NCBI GenBank assembly: GCA_022711435.1
Contig: JAKLFB010000041.1
Coordinates: 1-53,709 of the forward strand
Length of the DNA: 53,709 nt
Source of the DNA: Verrucomicrobiota bacterium
GTDB taxonomy: Bacteria; Verrucomicrobiota; Verrucomicrobiia; Limisphaerales; UBA1319
Reading direction: 5' to 3'
Shown here: positions 24,768 to 33,404 of the stretch, in pieces
Layout: each line of letters begins with the position of its first letter
Numbering within the stretch: position 1 is the first letter of the stretch
Made by a program: the position numbers and the translations under genes
Notes under the pieces: model-generated
Told to the model about the DNA's origin: nothing
The model's input: the letters and a program-made list of their open reading frames with translations, nothing else
The model's database searches: none

Positions 24768-26831
24768 ATGAGCGAAACGCCATCCCACGATAGCAATCCG
24801 CACTGTTGCGTGACATCGGTTGAGACGACCGACCGTCGGTGTTGCGAACGCGGCGCCGATCTGGCCGCGGCCGCGGACGAGTCCGGAGCCGAGAATCGGC
24901 GACAGCGTGTGTTCGAGGCCCTGCGCCCGTTGTGCCCGATTCCCTCCGATCCTCCGGCGCCGACCCCCGCCGCCAGGCCACCGTCCACACCGCGGAACAT
25001 GGCCTTATCTCAGGTCCCAAGTGTCTGCCCTCCGAAGCCATTCACCGGGCCCATTCCCGTCCGGATGCTGAACGAGTTCGTCTATTGTCCGCGTCTGTTC
25101 TACCTCGAGTTTGTCGAGTGCCTTTTCGTGGAGAGCGCGGACACGCTGCGCGGCAGCGCCCTGCATGCCCGGGTGGACCAGGGCGCAGGCGGCCTGCCTA
25201 AGCCGGGGCCCGGCACGGAAAAGCCAGCGAGCTCAATCCCGCCCGAGAGCCAGCCCGCCGCTGAAGGAAGCGATGTGATCCATTCCCGCAGCGTCAGCCT
25301 GGGATCGGACCGTCTGGGCGTGAGCGCGAAGATAGATTTGGTGGAGGTGCGGATGCAATCCTGGCCAGGCAGCCAGGGCGAGCTGTTCCCGCTTCCGGAG
25401 GTGTGTCCCGTGGACTACAAAGCCGGATCTCCACGGCCGGGCGCCGATGGCAACGATTTGTGGGACACGGACCGGATGCAACTGGGTTTGCAGGCCTTGA
25501 TCCTTCGGCACAATGGTTACCTCTGCACGGAAGGTGTCATCTACTATCGCGCTACCCGCCAACGGGTGCGACTGCCCATCACCGATGAGCTTGTGGAGTG
25601 GATTCGAGAACGGATCGGCGCCGCCCGCCGCTGCGCGGCTGGGCCGATGCCTCCCCCGCTGGCGGATTCACCGAAGTGCGTTCGGTGTTCGCTCGCCCCA
25701 GTGTGCCTCCCGGACGAAACCCGGCTGCTGGCCGGCACTCCGTCGCCAACAGCGGCCCGCCGCCCGCCCGAAGTGCGCCGCCTCATGGCGCCGCGGGATG
25801 ACCGTCGAGCCTTGTACCTCAATACCCAGGGGCTGCGGATCGGACGCAAAGATGAGGTGCTCCAAATCAAGGACACCGACGGCCAGGTCGATGAAGTGCG
25901 CCTCCGCGACGTGAACCACGTCGCCCTGTTCGGCAACTGCCAGATCAGCACCCAGGCAGTGCAGGCATTGTGTTTTGCCGAAATTCCCGTCACATACTTC
26001 TCGACAGGCGGGTGGTTCTATGGCCTCACCCGCGGACACGAGCTCAAGAACGTGTTCCTCCGAATCGAGCAGTTCCGTCGTTCTCACGACGACGCTTTCG
26101 CGCTGGCCCTGAGCCGCCGCTTTGTCCAGGGCAAGATCCGCAACCAGCGCACCTTGCTGATGCGAAATCATATTGAACCCCCAGCGGCCGCGGTTGCTAG
26201 GCTAAAATACTTGGCCGAAAAGGCCCTGACGGCAGCCGGACAGGACGCTCTGCTCGGATTGGAAGGCGCGGCTGCCAGTGTCTATTTCGAGCACTTCGAC
26301 GGCATGCTCAAACCCTCGGACGAGTTGGATGGCACAGATGCCGGCTGGAGGGGGCGCTTGCGGTTTGACTTCGTCCATCGGAACCGCCGACCACCCACCG
26401 ATCCGGTCAACGCCTTGCTCTCTCTGGCATACAGCGTGCTCGCTAAGGATTGCACGATTGCCGCGTTGGCCGTCGGTTTCGATCCGTATGTCGGTTTCTA
26501 CCACCAGCCCCGCTTTGGCCGGCCGGCACTCGCGCTGGATCTGATGGAGGAATTCCGACCGCTGATCGCGGAATCGGCGGTTCTCACTTGCATCAACAAC
26601 CGTGTGCTGTCGCCCAGTGATTTCGTCCGAGCGGGCCATGCGGTCAACCTGAGCCCGGCGGGACGAAAGCGCTTTTTCCAGACTTATGAACAACGGATCA
26701 ACTCGCTCCTGACGCATCCGATGTTTGACTACAAGGTCAGCTACCGGCGCATGTTGGAGCTCCAAGCCAGGCTCCTGGCAAAAACGCTGACCGGCGAGAT
26801 CGTCGAATACTGTCCCTTAACCACCCGGTAG
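24768..26831 (+). CDS. cas4-cas1: Cas4-Cas1 fusion, spacer acquisition
   Basis: The Cas4 part begins at about base 25050: PIPVRMLNEFVYCPRLFYLE (first iron-sulfur Cys), the nuclease motif CPVDYKAG, and the Cys triplet CVRCSLAPVC. Cas1 follows from ~25786 (DDRRALYLNTQGLRIG): the catalytic Glu is in GLEGAAASVYFEHFD (26262), and a metal-binding His and acidic residues are in GFYHQPRFGRPALALDLMEE. Cas4 trims prespacers and selects the PAM; Cas1 with Cas2 integrates. The fusion is typical of I-G. The start is unsettled: ATG 24687 (overlapping csb2 by 20 bp, 714 aa), ATG 24768 (687 aa) or ATG 24999 (610 aa, closest to usual length). None has a clear ribosome site. The extra N-terminal ~100 residues are Pro/Ala/Cys-rich and unlike Cas4. 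Confidence 0.93.
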   Translation: MSETPSHDSNPHCCVTSVETTDRRCCERGADLAAAADESGAENRRQRVFEALRPLCPIPSDPPAPTPAARPPSTPRNMALSQVPSVCPPKPFTGPIPVRMLNEFVYCPRLFYLEFVECLFVESADTLRGSALHARVDQGAGGLPKPGPGTEKPASSIPPESQPAAEGSDVIHSRSVSLGSDRLGVSAKIDLVEVRMQSWPGSQGELFPLPEVCPVDYKAGSPRPGADGNDLWDTDRMQLGLQALILRHNGYLCTEGVIYYRATRQRVRLPITDELVEWIRERIGAARRCAAGPMPPPLADSPKCVRCSLAPVCLPDETRLLAGTPSPTAARRPPEVRRLMAPRDDRRALYLNTQGLRIGRKDEVLQIKDTDGQVDEVRLRDVNHVALFGNCQISTQAVQALCFAEIPVTYFSTGGWFYGLTRGHELKNVFLRIEQFRRSHDDAFALALSRRFVQGKIRNQRTLLMRNHIEPPAAAVARLKYLAEKALTAAGQDALLGLEGAAASVYFEHFDGMLKPSDELDGTDAGWRGRLRFDFVHRNRRPPTDPVNALLSLAYSVLAKDCTIAALAVGFDPYVGFYHQPRFGRPALALDLMEEFRPLIAESAVLTCINNRVLSPSDFVRAGHAVNLSPAGRKRFFQTYEQRINSLLTHPMFDYKVSYRRMLELQARLLAKTLTGEIVEYCPLTTR

Positions 26832-26843
26832 TTGAGACAAACC

Positions 26844-27134
26844 ATGCGAACAACTTATCTCGTCTGCTACGATATTGCCGATGACAAACGATTGCGTCGA
26901 GTGTTCAAGGCTTGCACGAATTTCGGCGATCACCTGCAATACTCGGTGTTCGAGTGCGACTTGAATCCTGCCGAAAAGGTCCAACTGGAACGTACGCTCG
27001 GCGACCTCATCCAATGTAACGAGGACCAGGTGCTATTCGTGGAGCTTGGCCCCGCGGAAGGACGCGCCGATAGATCCATCACCGCCATGGGGCTGCCCTA
27101 CACGAAAATGAACGCCCCTTGCTTTGTTTTCTGA
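26844..27134 (+). CDS. cas2: CRISPR integrase subunit Cas2
   Basis: 96 residues. The N-terminal strand TYLVCYDIADDKRLRRVFK has the Cas2 Asp (D in YDI) and the ferredoxin-like layout; QYSVFECDLN and DQVLFVELGP are the second and third strands. Cas2 dimerises and bridges two Cas1 dimers for spacer integration. The ATG at 26844 is chosen because it directly precedes the first strand; a TTG at 26832 would add four residues. It follows cas4-cas1 by 12 bp and is the last gene before the leader. Confidence 0.95.
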   Translation: MRTTYLVCYDIADDKRLRRVFKACTNFGDHLQYSVFECDLNPAEKVQLERTLGDLIQCNEDQVLFVELGPAEGRADRSITAMGLPYTKMNAPCFVF

Positions 27135-27325
27135 TCTGCTCTTTGACATCGCGAGCGGTGATGTGGCGCCAGAAATACGGCAACCGCTCGCACTATGCAA
27201 CTGGCTCAGCCCATTGCACTTGGAATGACATCCTGCGCATCCAGGCAAATTTTGCCGGCTAATCCAATCCACCAGCCGCAAACCCTAATCAACCAGCTTG
27301 CGGCTCAGACGCTTGCCATGCGACT
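27135..27325 (+). promoter_or_regulatory. Probable CRISPR leader
   Basis: This 191-bp gene-free stretch joins cas2 to the first repeat. A TTGACA (27143-27148) could be a -35 box, but I see no -10 box at normal spacing. Its position, together with a repeat 3' end of GTTGAAGC, supports transcription of the array on the plus strand. Confidence 0.6.
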
Positions 27326-27723
27326 ATCTCCGCGCTCGCGTGAGCGCGGCCCCGTTGAAGCTAGGTGGAGTCGAACGTGGTGAGATCGGCGCTGGCCATC
27401 TCCGCGCTCGCGTGAGCGCGGCCCCGTTGAAGCATACCGTGGCAGTGTGAGTTAGATGCCAATCCCCTCATCTCCGCGCTCGCGTGAGCGCGGCCCCGTT
27501 GAAGCAATTATATATTGCCCAAGAGTGTTTCCAGAAACGTAAATCTCCGCGCTCGCGTGAGCGCGGCCCCGTTGAAGCTGGACACGTGGAGATGGCACTG
27601 AGCAAGGGCGGTTCAATCTCCGCGCTCGCGTGAGCGCGGCCCCGTTGAAGCAGGTTGCTGCGGAGCTTGATAACACAATTTGGTGAAATCTCCGCGCTCG
27701 CGTGAGCGCGGCCCCGTTGAAGC
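27326..27723 (+). CRISPR. CRISPR array: 6 identical 36-bp repeats, 5 spacers
   Basis: Repeats at 27326-27361, 27398-27433, 27470-27505, 27543-27578, 27616-27651 and 27688-27723. All six are identical, beginning ATCTCCGCG and ending CCCCGTTGAAGC. Each holds a perfect hairpin CCGCGCTCGCGTGAGCGCGG (8-bp stem, GCGT loop) suited to Csb2/Cas6 recognition; cutting below the stem would leave a handle such as GTTGAAGC. Spacers are 36, 36, 37, 37 and 36 bp, all different. By eye none matches elsewhere in the window. Minus-strand open frames through the array (repeated GAALTRARR peptides) are artefacts. Confidence 0.98.
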
Positions 27724-27775
27724 AACTGTGTTCCGATGGCTGCGGCGCGGCCATCAAGCGGGCTGAATAGCACAC

Positions 27776-28032
27776 CTAATCCCAAATGTAATGCGCCGCG
27801 ATGCGGCGCGTGTGCAGTTGATGCCGGTGTTCCCAGAGATAAATGCCCTGCCATGTGACCAGCGCCAGGGCGCCACGGATGACCGGGATGTTCAGGCAAA
27901 CCACCGTCAGCGCAACGCGCACGTGCGCCGGCATGTCGCCGTCACCCTCGATCGTATGCCGGAGGAGCGGGTCGCCGTCGGGCGCCAATCCCCTCCAGCA
28001 TACGTTGCCGCAATTGTGAAGCAGAGCGGCTA
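27776..28032 (-). pseudogene. Remnant of a YjbQ/UPF0047 family gene (N-terminal half missing)
   Basis: About 75 residues match the C-terminal half of the YjbQ (UPF0047, secondary thiamine-phosphate synthase-like) family: LAPDGDPLLRHTIEGDGDMP, AHVRVALTVVCLNIPV and ALVTWQGIYLWEHRH. The family's N-terminal half, with its HTSASL and QENAD elements, is absent. The open frame upstream only overlaps the 3' end of the NIPSNAP gene. The break is immediately before LAPDGDP, where a 16-bp match to the MITE right end occurs (27986-28001). It sits 52 bp beyond the CRISPR array. Probably non-functional. Confidence 0.7.
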
Positions 28033-28839
28033 GACCTGGCTGTACTCGGCCGGCTTGAGCAGCAGGTTGGTGATGCCGCACAGGATCTTCTTGTCCGCGT
28101 AATCCGGGATCGCCCGAAGCGCCTGCCAGTCGGGATCCGCGCCGAACTTCTTCCAGTTCGCCTGCTGTTCATCCCGGCTCTCGAACGCCAGCATGTAGGT
28201 CAGGTTCGGCATTTTCGTCCCGACCAGCGCCTGGCCGAAGAACACCGGATGCAGCCCGACCTTGCGGAAGATGGCGATCTCGGCGGTGTTGAACATCTCG
28301 ATCTTCTTGAGGCCGGTCTTGACGCTGGGGCTCTCATAGATGCGGAGCTGGAACACCCGCCCCGGCGAGCGAACGGGCGTCTCGACCTCCGGCATGCCGG
28401 AGAACGCGGCCAGCAGGCTGCTCTCGACCCGCTGGTAGGCGGGCGCCGATGCCGGCGCATCGATAAAAGCGGCGCCTTTGGACTGATACTCCGAGTCGGC
28501 CAGGAGCTGCGTTTCGAGGGTCGCCAGACCCCGGAGCTGGCGATGCCGCAGCAGGACGTAGACCGGGCTGATCTCCTTCTCGGGCTCGAACACGCCCACG
28601 GGCTGGATCCCCAATCGGTTCCATGCCGGGATCGCCGCCTCGCGCAGAAACACGTCCAGGCCTTTCTTCTGCTCCTCCGTCTGGATCTGGTACTGGCGCA
28701 GCTCGTAATAATCCCTCGTCCCGGCGCGCGCGCCTGCGGCTCTGCCTGCGCGGGGCTGCGCCGCTGCGCCCGTGTTGGACATTGCCAGCGGCGCCAGGCC
28801 TGCCGCGCCCGCCATGGTGATAAAGCCTCTTCGGTTCAT
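28030..28839 (-). CDS. NIPSNAP family protein with twin-arginine leader
   Basis: 269 residues from the ATG complementary to 28837-28839, with AAGG seven bases upstream. A Tat-like leader (MNRRGFITMAGAAGLAPLAM) precedes two NIPSNAP-type ferredoxin-like domains: YYELRQYQIQTEEQK ... IPAWNRLGIQPVGVFEP, and VFQLRIYESPSVKTGLKKIE ... IFRKVGLHPVFFGQALVG. NIPSNAP proteins of PVC bacteria often sit next to Gfo/Idh/MocA oxidoreductases, as here (40 bp downstream of one, same strand). Biochemical role unknown; a dimeric alpha/beta-barrel small-molecule or haem-binding role is possible. Confidence 0.88.
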   Translation of the reverse strand: MNRRGFITMAGAAGLAPLAMSNTGAAAQPRAGRAAGARAGTRDYYELRQYQIQTEEQKKGLDVFLREAAIPAWNRLGIQPVGVFEPEKEISPVYVLLRHRQLRGLATLETQLLADSEYQSKGAAFIDAPASAPAYQRVESSLLAAFSGMPEVETPVRSPGRVFQLRIYESPSVKTGLKKIEMFNTAEIAIFRKVGLHPVFFGQALVGTKMPNLTYMLAFESRDEQQANWKKFGADPDWQALRAIPDYADKKILCGITNLLLKPAEYSQV

Positions 28840-28879
28840 CCAGTTGCCTTGGTTAATGGTTTCGATTGTCTCCATCTGT

Positions 28880-30223
28880 TCAACCCACAAAGCTGTAATC
28901 GTAGGGACGCCGCTGCTCCCGGGCGATCCGTGCGTTGGCTTGCGCCGAGCCGTCTCCGACGAATTGTTCCCGGGCCGGATCCCATTCGAGCTTGCGGCGC
29001 AGCGCCAGCGCGATCGCCGCCAGGTGGCACATCGAGGCCGATCGATGCCCCACCTCGACATGGCAGATGGGATCCCGCCGCGTGCGGACGCACTCGAAGA
29101 AATTGCCCATGTGATCGTTGCTGACCTCGAGCCGGGCGGCCGATTCCGGCAAGGGAGTCGAGAGCAGGGCCTCGTCGCTGGCCTCGAGATCGCCGCGGTT
29201 GACCCAGATCCAGCCCTCGCTTCCTTCGAACCGCAGCCCGTTGCGCTGGCCGTCCCGCTTGACCACGCCGCCGAATATGTTGTCGTCGGGCGTTGTCTTG
29301 ACGATCTGGCGGACCCCATTGGCGTAGGTGAACACGACCTCGTATTCACTGATTGCCGTGTAGCCGCCAGGGACGGGCTCCGCCCGGACCTGGGCCTCGA
29401 TCGACACCGGCCCTTCGAGCCCGATGGCCCAGCGCGCGATGTCGTTGTGGTGCGCCCCCCAGTCCGTCATCGTCCCTCCCGAGTAATCCAGCCAGTATCG
29501 GAACGTCGTGTGGCATCGCTCCTTGACGTAATCGACCCGGGGCGCCTGGCCGAGCCAGTAATCCCAGTTCAGGCCGGCCGGCACCGGCGACGGCGCAAAC
29601 GGCCCCCCCCGCAGCCCGGCGGGCAGGTAGACAGTCACCTGCCGGAGCTTGCCCAGCCGGCCGTTGCGCACCAGCTCGGTGACCAGGCGAAAGCGCCGGT
29701 CGCTTCGCTGCTGGCTGCCGGTCTGCAGAACCGCCCGGTTCTCCCGGACCGCCCGCGCCAGCCGCCTGCCCTCGTCGATCGTCAGGGTCAAAGGCTTCTC
29801 CCCATACACGTCCTTCTTCGCCCGAACCGCCGCCATGTTGACCAGGGTATGCCAGTGATCGGGCGTGGCCTGGATGATGACCTGGATGTCTTCCCGCTCG
29901 AGCACCTTCCGAAAATCGTTGTACCGCGCCGGCGCTTTGCCGTCGCGCGTGAACTGCTTCGCCGCCGCTTCGGCGTGCCCTTCGTCCACGTCGCACACCG
30001 CCATCAGATCGCCGAATCGCAGCGCGTTGTTGGCGTCGCCCCGTCCCATGCCGCCGCAGCCGATCAGTGCGATCCCCGGACGGTCATTGGGCCCCGGCCG
30101 GCGCGCCGGCTCCCCGGCTAGCGCCAGCTCTCTCTCGATAAACCAGGCCGGCAGTCCCGACGCCGCCGCCAGGATCGCCCCCCGCTTCACAAAGGAACGC
30201 CGCGAAATCCGATGATGCGTCAT
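28880..30223 (-). CDS. Gfo/Idh/MocA family oxidoreductase, Tat-exported
   Basis: 447 residues from the ATG complementary to 30221-30223. A twin-arginine leader (RISRRSFVKRGAILAA) is followed by the NAD(P) site GCGGMG (55-60), AVCDVDEGHAEAAA, ATPDHWHTLVNM and the EKPLTLT catalytic-lysine motif. The C-domain shows WLGQAPRVDYVKERCHTTFR, GGTMTDWGAHHNDIARWAIG and the end motif ALALRRKLEWDPAREQFVGD. It is a paralogue of the oxidoreductase at 7833-9152 but clearly divergent. Followed by NIPSNAP, probably as one transcript. The sugar substrate is unknown. It is divergent from the alkaline phosphatase gene, with a 126-bp gap. Confidence 0.93.
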   Translation of the reverse strand: MTHHRISRRSFVKRGAILAAASGLPAWFIERELALAGEPARRPGPNDRPGIALIGCGGMGRGDANNALRFGDLMAVCDVDEGHAEAAAKQFTRDGKAPARYNDFRKVLEREDIQVIIQATPDHWHTLVNMAAVRAKKDVYGEKPLTLTIDEGRRLARAVRENRAVLQTGSQQRSDRRFRLVTELVRNGRLGKLRQVTVYLPAGLRGGPFAPSPVPAGLNWDYWLGQAPRVDYVKERCHTTFRYWLDYSGGTMTDWGAHHNDIARWAIGLEGPVSIEAQVRAEPVPGGYTAISEYEVVFTYANGVRQIVKTTPDDNIFGGVVKRDGQRNGLRFEGSEGWIWVNRGDLEASDEALLSTPLPESAARLEVSNDHMGNFFECVRTRRDPICHVEVGHRSASMCHLAAIALALRRKLEWDPAREQFVGDGSAQANARIAREQRRPYDYSFVG

Positions 30224-30349
30224 GCGCACATTCCAACTCGAAACCGGCCCCGTTGGCAAGACGAGATCCAACAGCCCCGGCCAACCCCAGGGAAATCCAG
30301 CTTCCCGTTTCCTGTTGCACGGAAAACCGAAAATTGATAGGGATCGGCC

Positions 30350-33235
30350 ATGACTCGAACTCGTCTGGTGCGATCGTTGCATCTGCTGATCTGCGCGCTA
30401 GTTGTCAGTGGCATGGGACTTGCCTCCCAGGCCCTTGCGGCTCGCAATGTGATCCTGTTCATCGGGGACGGCATGGGGCCTGACCACGTCAAAGCAGGCC
30501 GTCTTTTCCGAGGCGATCTCGGTGCACCCCTGGCTTTCGAAACGCTCGGGTTTGCGGGAAGCGCAGTCACCACTCTGCCCAGCGGAGCGGTCACTGACTC
30601 CGCCACGGCAGCCACCGCCCTTGCCACCGGCTACCAGCACCCATCCACTGGCACAATCAGCATCGATTCCAATGGCGCCATTCGCAACACGATCCTCGAA
30701 ATCGCGAAAGCCCAGGGATACCTCACGGGAATCGCCACCACCGACGACATCACAGGCGCCACGCCCGCCGCCTTCGGCGCGCATGAGGAGAGCCGATCGC
30801 AGACTGCCGAGATCCGACAGGATTACCTAGTGAACGAGGCGGATGCGGGCGACGCATTCCACGCCGCCAGCCTGCCCAACGTCCTCTTCGGCGGCGGGTA
30901 CCTGGCCGCGTTCGCAAGCCAAGCCAGCGGCCTCGGCTACCAGGTGATCATGGATCAGTACGATCTTCCCGGTCTGTTTGGCTCACGCTCGATGGGTCTC
31001 TTTGCTGCCACTACTTTTGTCGCGGAATTCCAGACTCCACCTGTCGCCCAGCCCACGCTGGCCCAACTGGTCACACGCTCGATCGAACTGCTGTCCGCCT
31101 CAGGCGATCCGTTCATCCTGGTTGTCGAGAGCGCGCTCATCGACAAAATCACCGACACGGCGGGAATCGGACCTGAAGTCGACCAGTTGGACCTCTCGGT
31201 TCAAGCGGCAATCGCTTGGCGCGCCAGCACGGACGCGCCCGATGAGACTCTCATCATGGTCACCGCCGACCATGAAACCGGCGGACTCGTCCTCAGCGAA
31301 GCAGGCGCGCTCGAATTCACCGCCGGCGCCGGAAACCATACGACACGCAATGTGCCCATATATGCCACCTGGCCCCCCACGCTCGAGGGCGCGGCCATCG
31401 ACAACACCGAGACGTTCTTCCTGATGGAGGACTTCCTGGCCTTGTCGGGCCAGCCGCCCGTTCTCGAGAACGTCGCGGCTGCGGAAGTGACCGACACCTC
31501 TGCCCTGGTGACATGGATAACCCGGGAGCCATCCACATCCGTCCTCGAGAACCTCGACGGCAGTCCAATTTGGAACGACTCAACTCGGGTCGTTTCACAC
31601 CAAGTCACGCTCACCGGTCTCGAACCCAATACCTCGTATAGCATCAACCTTTACTCCACCGACCTTGCCGGCAATTCTGGAGCCGCCCAACTGACTTTCG
31701 CGACGACAGCCCCCACGGATATCGCCAATCTCATCCCCACGGGCTCAACCTGGAAATACGAAGCAACCGGCGCCGACCTGGGAACCGCATGGCGCCAGCC
31801 CGGCTACGACGATTCCGCCTGGCCGGCTGGCCCGGCCGAGCTGGGCTACGGTGACGGCGACGAAGCCACTCTTCTGCCCAAGACCAGCCCCGTCTACTCA
31901 TGCTACTATTTCCGACACGCCTTTCAGGTGGCCGACCCGGCAACGCTCTCGGACCTGACCCTGCGCGTGCTGCGCGACGACGGCGCGGTTGTCTATCTCA
32001 ATGGAACGGAAGTGGCGCGCTACAGCCTGCCCGAAGGCGCGATCAGCTTCGGAACTTGGGCCACCACCTCGACGGAATACGACTGGGATCCCGCTGTCGT
32101 GATCCCGAATTTGCTCGTTCCCGGAGTCAATGTCCTCGCGGTCGAGGTTCATCAGTGCAGCAGCACCAGCTCCGACTTGAGCTTGAACCTCCAGCTGACC
32201 GCGAGGCGCGGTCCGGCAGACTGCAATGCCTACGTGATCCAGCAGCCCACGATGAATGCCGGCGTCGCCGCGGGTGACTTCACCGCCACACGCGCCAGCG
32301 ACGGAATCGTCCAGACCCTGACCGAGAGCAGCCGCGCCGGCGCCGGCGTCCTCGATGCGCAGTATCATTTGCACACGCCCGCCGATCCGGCTCTGGTCGC
32401 CAGCTTCACCCTCTACGCCGAAGTGCTCAGTGAAGCCTGGGATGATCCGTGGAAAGCGTTCATCTGGAATGGAACCGCATGGGAAGAAATCACCGCCGCC
32501 ATCCGCGCCTCGGGCGTATTCAACGCCGCCAATCCGCAACGGTATATCGATGCCTCGGGCACTATCCTTGTCTCCTTCACGGACGGCTTCGCCAAACGCA
32601 AAGAGGTGCTCAACAGCCTGAGCGTGGACACCTTGTTTGCCGCACTCACCGTCTACTCGCCGCCCACCGTCCCGCCGGTCCCCCCCACTGGCCTCCTCGC
32701 GCAAACACTCTCCTCTTCCAGCATCGAGCTGGCCTGGAGCGATAACGCCGACAATGAACAGGTCTACGAGGTCGAGCGTTCGCCCGACGGATCGAGTTGG
32801 ACACCGATTGCCGAGCTGCCCGCGAACACCACCGGCTATCTCGATACCGGCTTGGATGCCAGCACGCTCTACTATTATCGCGTTCAGGCTCGAAACACCC
32901 TCGGTGGTTCAGGATATTCCAATGTTGCCGACGCCTGGACCAATCCGGCTCCGCTGCCTCCCGCGGCGCCCTCGAACCTCTCGGCTCAGGCCTTGGCGAA
33001 ACTCAAGATCGCGTTGACCTGGGACGACAACGCCATCGATGAGACCGGGTTTGTCATCGAGCGTTCCCTCGACGGATCGAGTTTCGCGGCCATTGCCACC
33101 GTGGGCAGCAACACCTCCAGCTATACCGACTCGGGGCTTGCGGTCCGAAAGGTGTATTACTACCGGGTGATTGCCATCCGCGACGGCGTGCTCAGCGCGC
33201 CCTCCAACATCGCATCGGCCCAAGCCAAAAAATAG
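30350..33235 (+). CDS. Secreted alkaline phosphatase with FN3 and carbohydrate-binding-like domains
   Basis: 961 residues; AGGGA eight bases before the ATG. The signal peptide ends at SQALAA. The alkaline phosphatase (PF00245-type) core spans ~33-365: metal site D40 in DGMG, nucleophile S84 in VTDSATAATALATG, metal ligands D307-H308 in TADHETGG, and H330 in GNHTTRNVP. It hydrolyses phosphate monoesters outside the cytoplasm. An FN3 domain follows (~372-460, ALVTWITREPSTSV). A jelly-roll-like domain is at ~470-630 (AWRQPGYDDSAWPAGPAELG, LRDDGAVVYLNGTEV), as in GH2-type sugar-binding modules. Two more FN3 domains end the protein (ELAWSDNADNEQVYEVERS; ALTWDDNAIDETGFVIERS). Accessory domains suggest attachment to a polymer or the cell surface. 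Confidence 0.92.
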   Translation: MTRTRLVRSLHLLICALVVSGMGLASQALAARNVILFIGDGMGPDHVKAGRLFRGDLGAPLAFETLGFAGSAVTTLPSGAVTDSATAATALATGYQHPSTGTISIDSNGAIRNTILEIAKAQGYLTGIATTDDITGATPAAFGAHEESRSQTAEIRQDYLVNEADAGDAFHAASLPNVLFGGGYLAAFASQASGLGYQVIMDQYDLPGLFGSRSMGLFAATTFVAEFQTPPVAQPTLAQLVTRSIELLSASGDPFILVVESALIDKITDTAGIGPEVDQLDLSVQAAIAWRASTDAPDETLIMVTADHETGGLVLSEAGALEFTAGAGNHTTRNVPIYATWPPTLEGAAIDNTETFFLMEDFLALSGQPPVLENVAAAEVTDTSALVTWITREPSTSVLENLDGSPIWNDSTRVVSHQVTLTGLEPNTSYSINLYSTDLAGNSGAAQLTFATTAPTDIANLIPTGSTWKYEATGADLGTAWRQPGYDDSAWPAGPAELGYGDGDEATLLPKTSPVYSCYYFRHAFQVADPATLSDLTLRVLRDDGAVVYLNGTEVARYSLPEGAISFGTWATTSTEYDWDPAVVIPNLLVPGVNVLAVEVHQCSSTSSDLSLNLQLTARRGPADCNAYVIQQPTMNAGVAAGDFTATRASDGIVQTLTESSRAGAGVLDAQYHLHTPADPALVASFTLYAEVLSEAWDDPWKAFIWNGTAWEEITAAIRASGVFNAANPQRYIDASGTILVSFTDGFAKRKEVLNSLSVDTLFAALTVYSPPTVPPVPPTGLLAQTLSSSSIELAWSDNADNEQVYEVERSPDGSSWTPIAELPANTTGYLDTGLDASTLYYYRVQARNTLGGSGYSNVADAWTNPAPLPPAAPSNLSAQALAKLKIALTWDDNAIDETGFVIERSLDGSSFAAIATVGSNTSSYTDSGLAVRKVYYYRVIAIRDGVLSAPSNIASAQAKK

Positions 33236-33404
33236 TCGGGGGCGAATCGATCGAAAGCTGACTGTCGCCGAAACACCTGATTGGCCTGCAGTTGGATGCG
33301 CATATAGCTGACTCAATTCGGGGCCACGAAGAGAATCCGGGTCGGAAACGCCCTGACTTTTCGTGAGAAAAGCGGGGTAACGACAAGAAAAAAATTCGCC
33401 TACA

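Noticed and set aside
27434..27469. Spacer 2 as a possible self-targeting spacer against the MITE
   Set aside because: Only 11 bp (CCAATCCCCTC) at its 3' end match the element; too short for targeting and possible by chance.
27452..27899. Minus-strand open frames through the CRISPR array (GAALTRARR repeats)
   Set aside because: The peptides are translations of the identical CRISPR repeats, not a protein.
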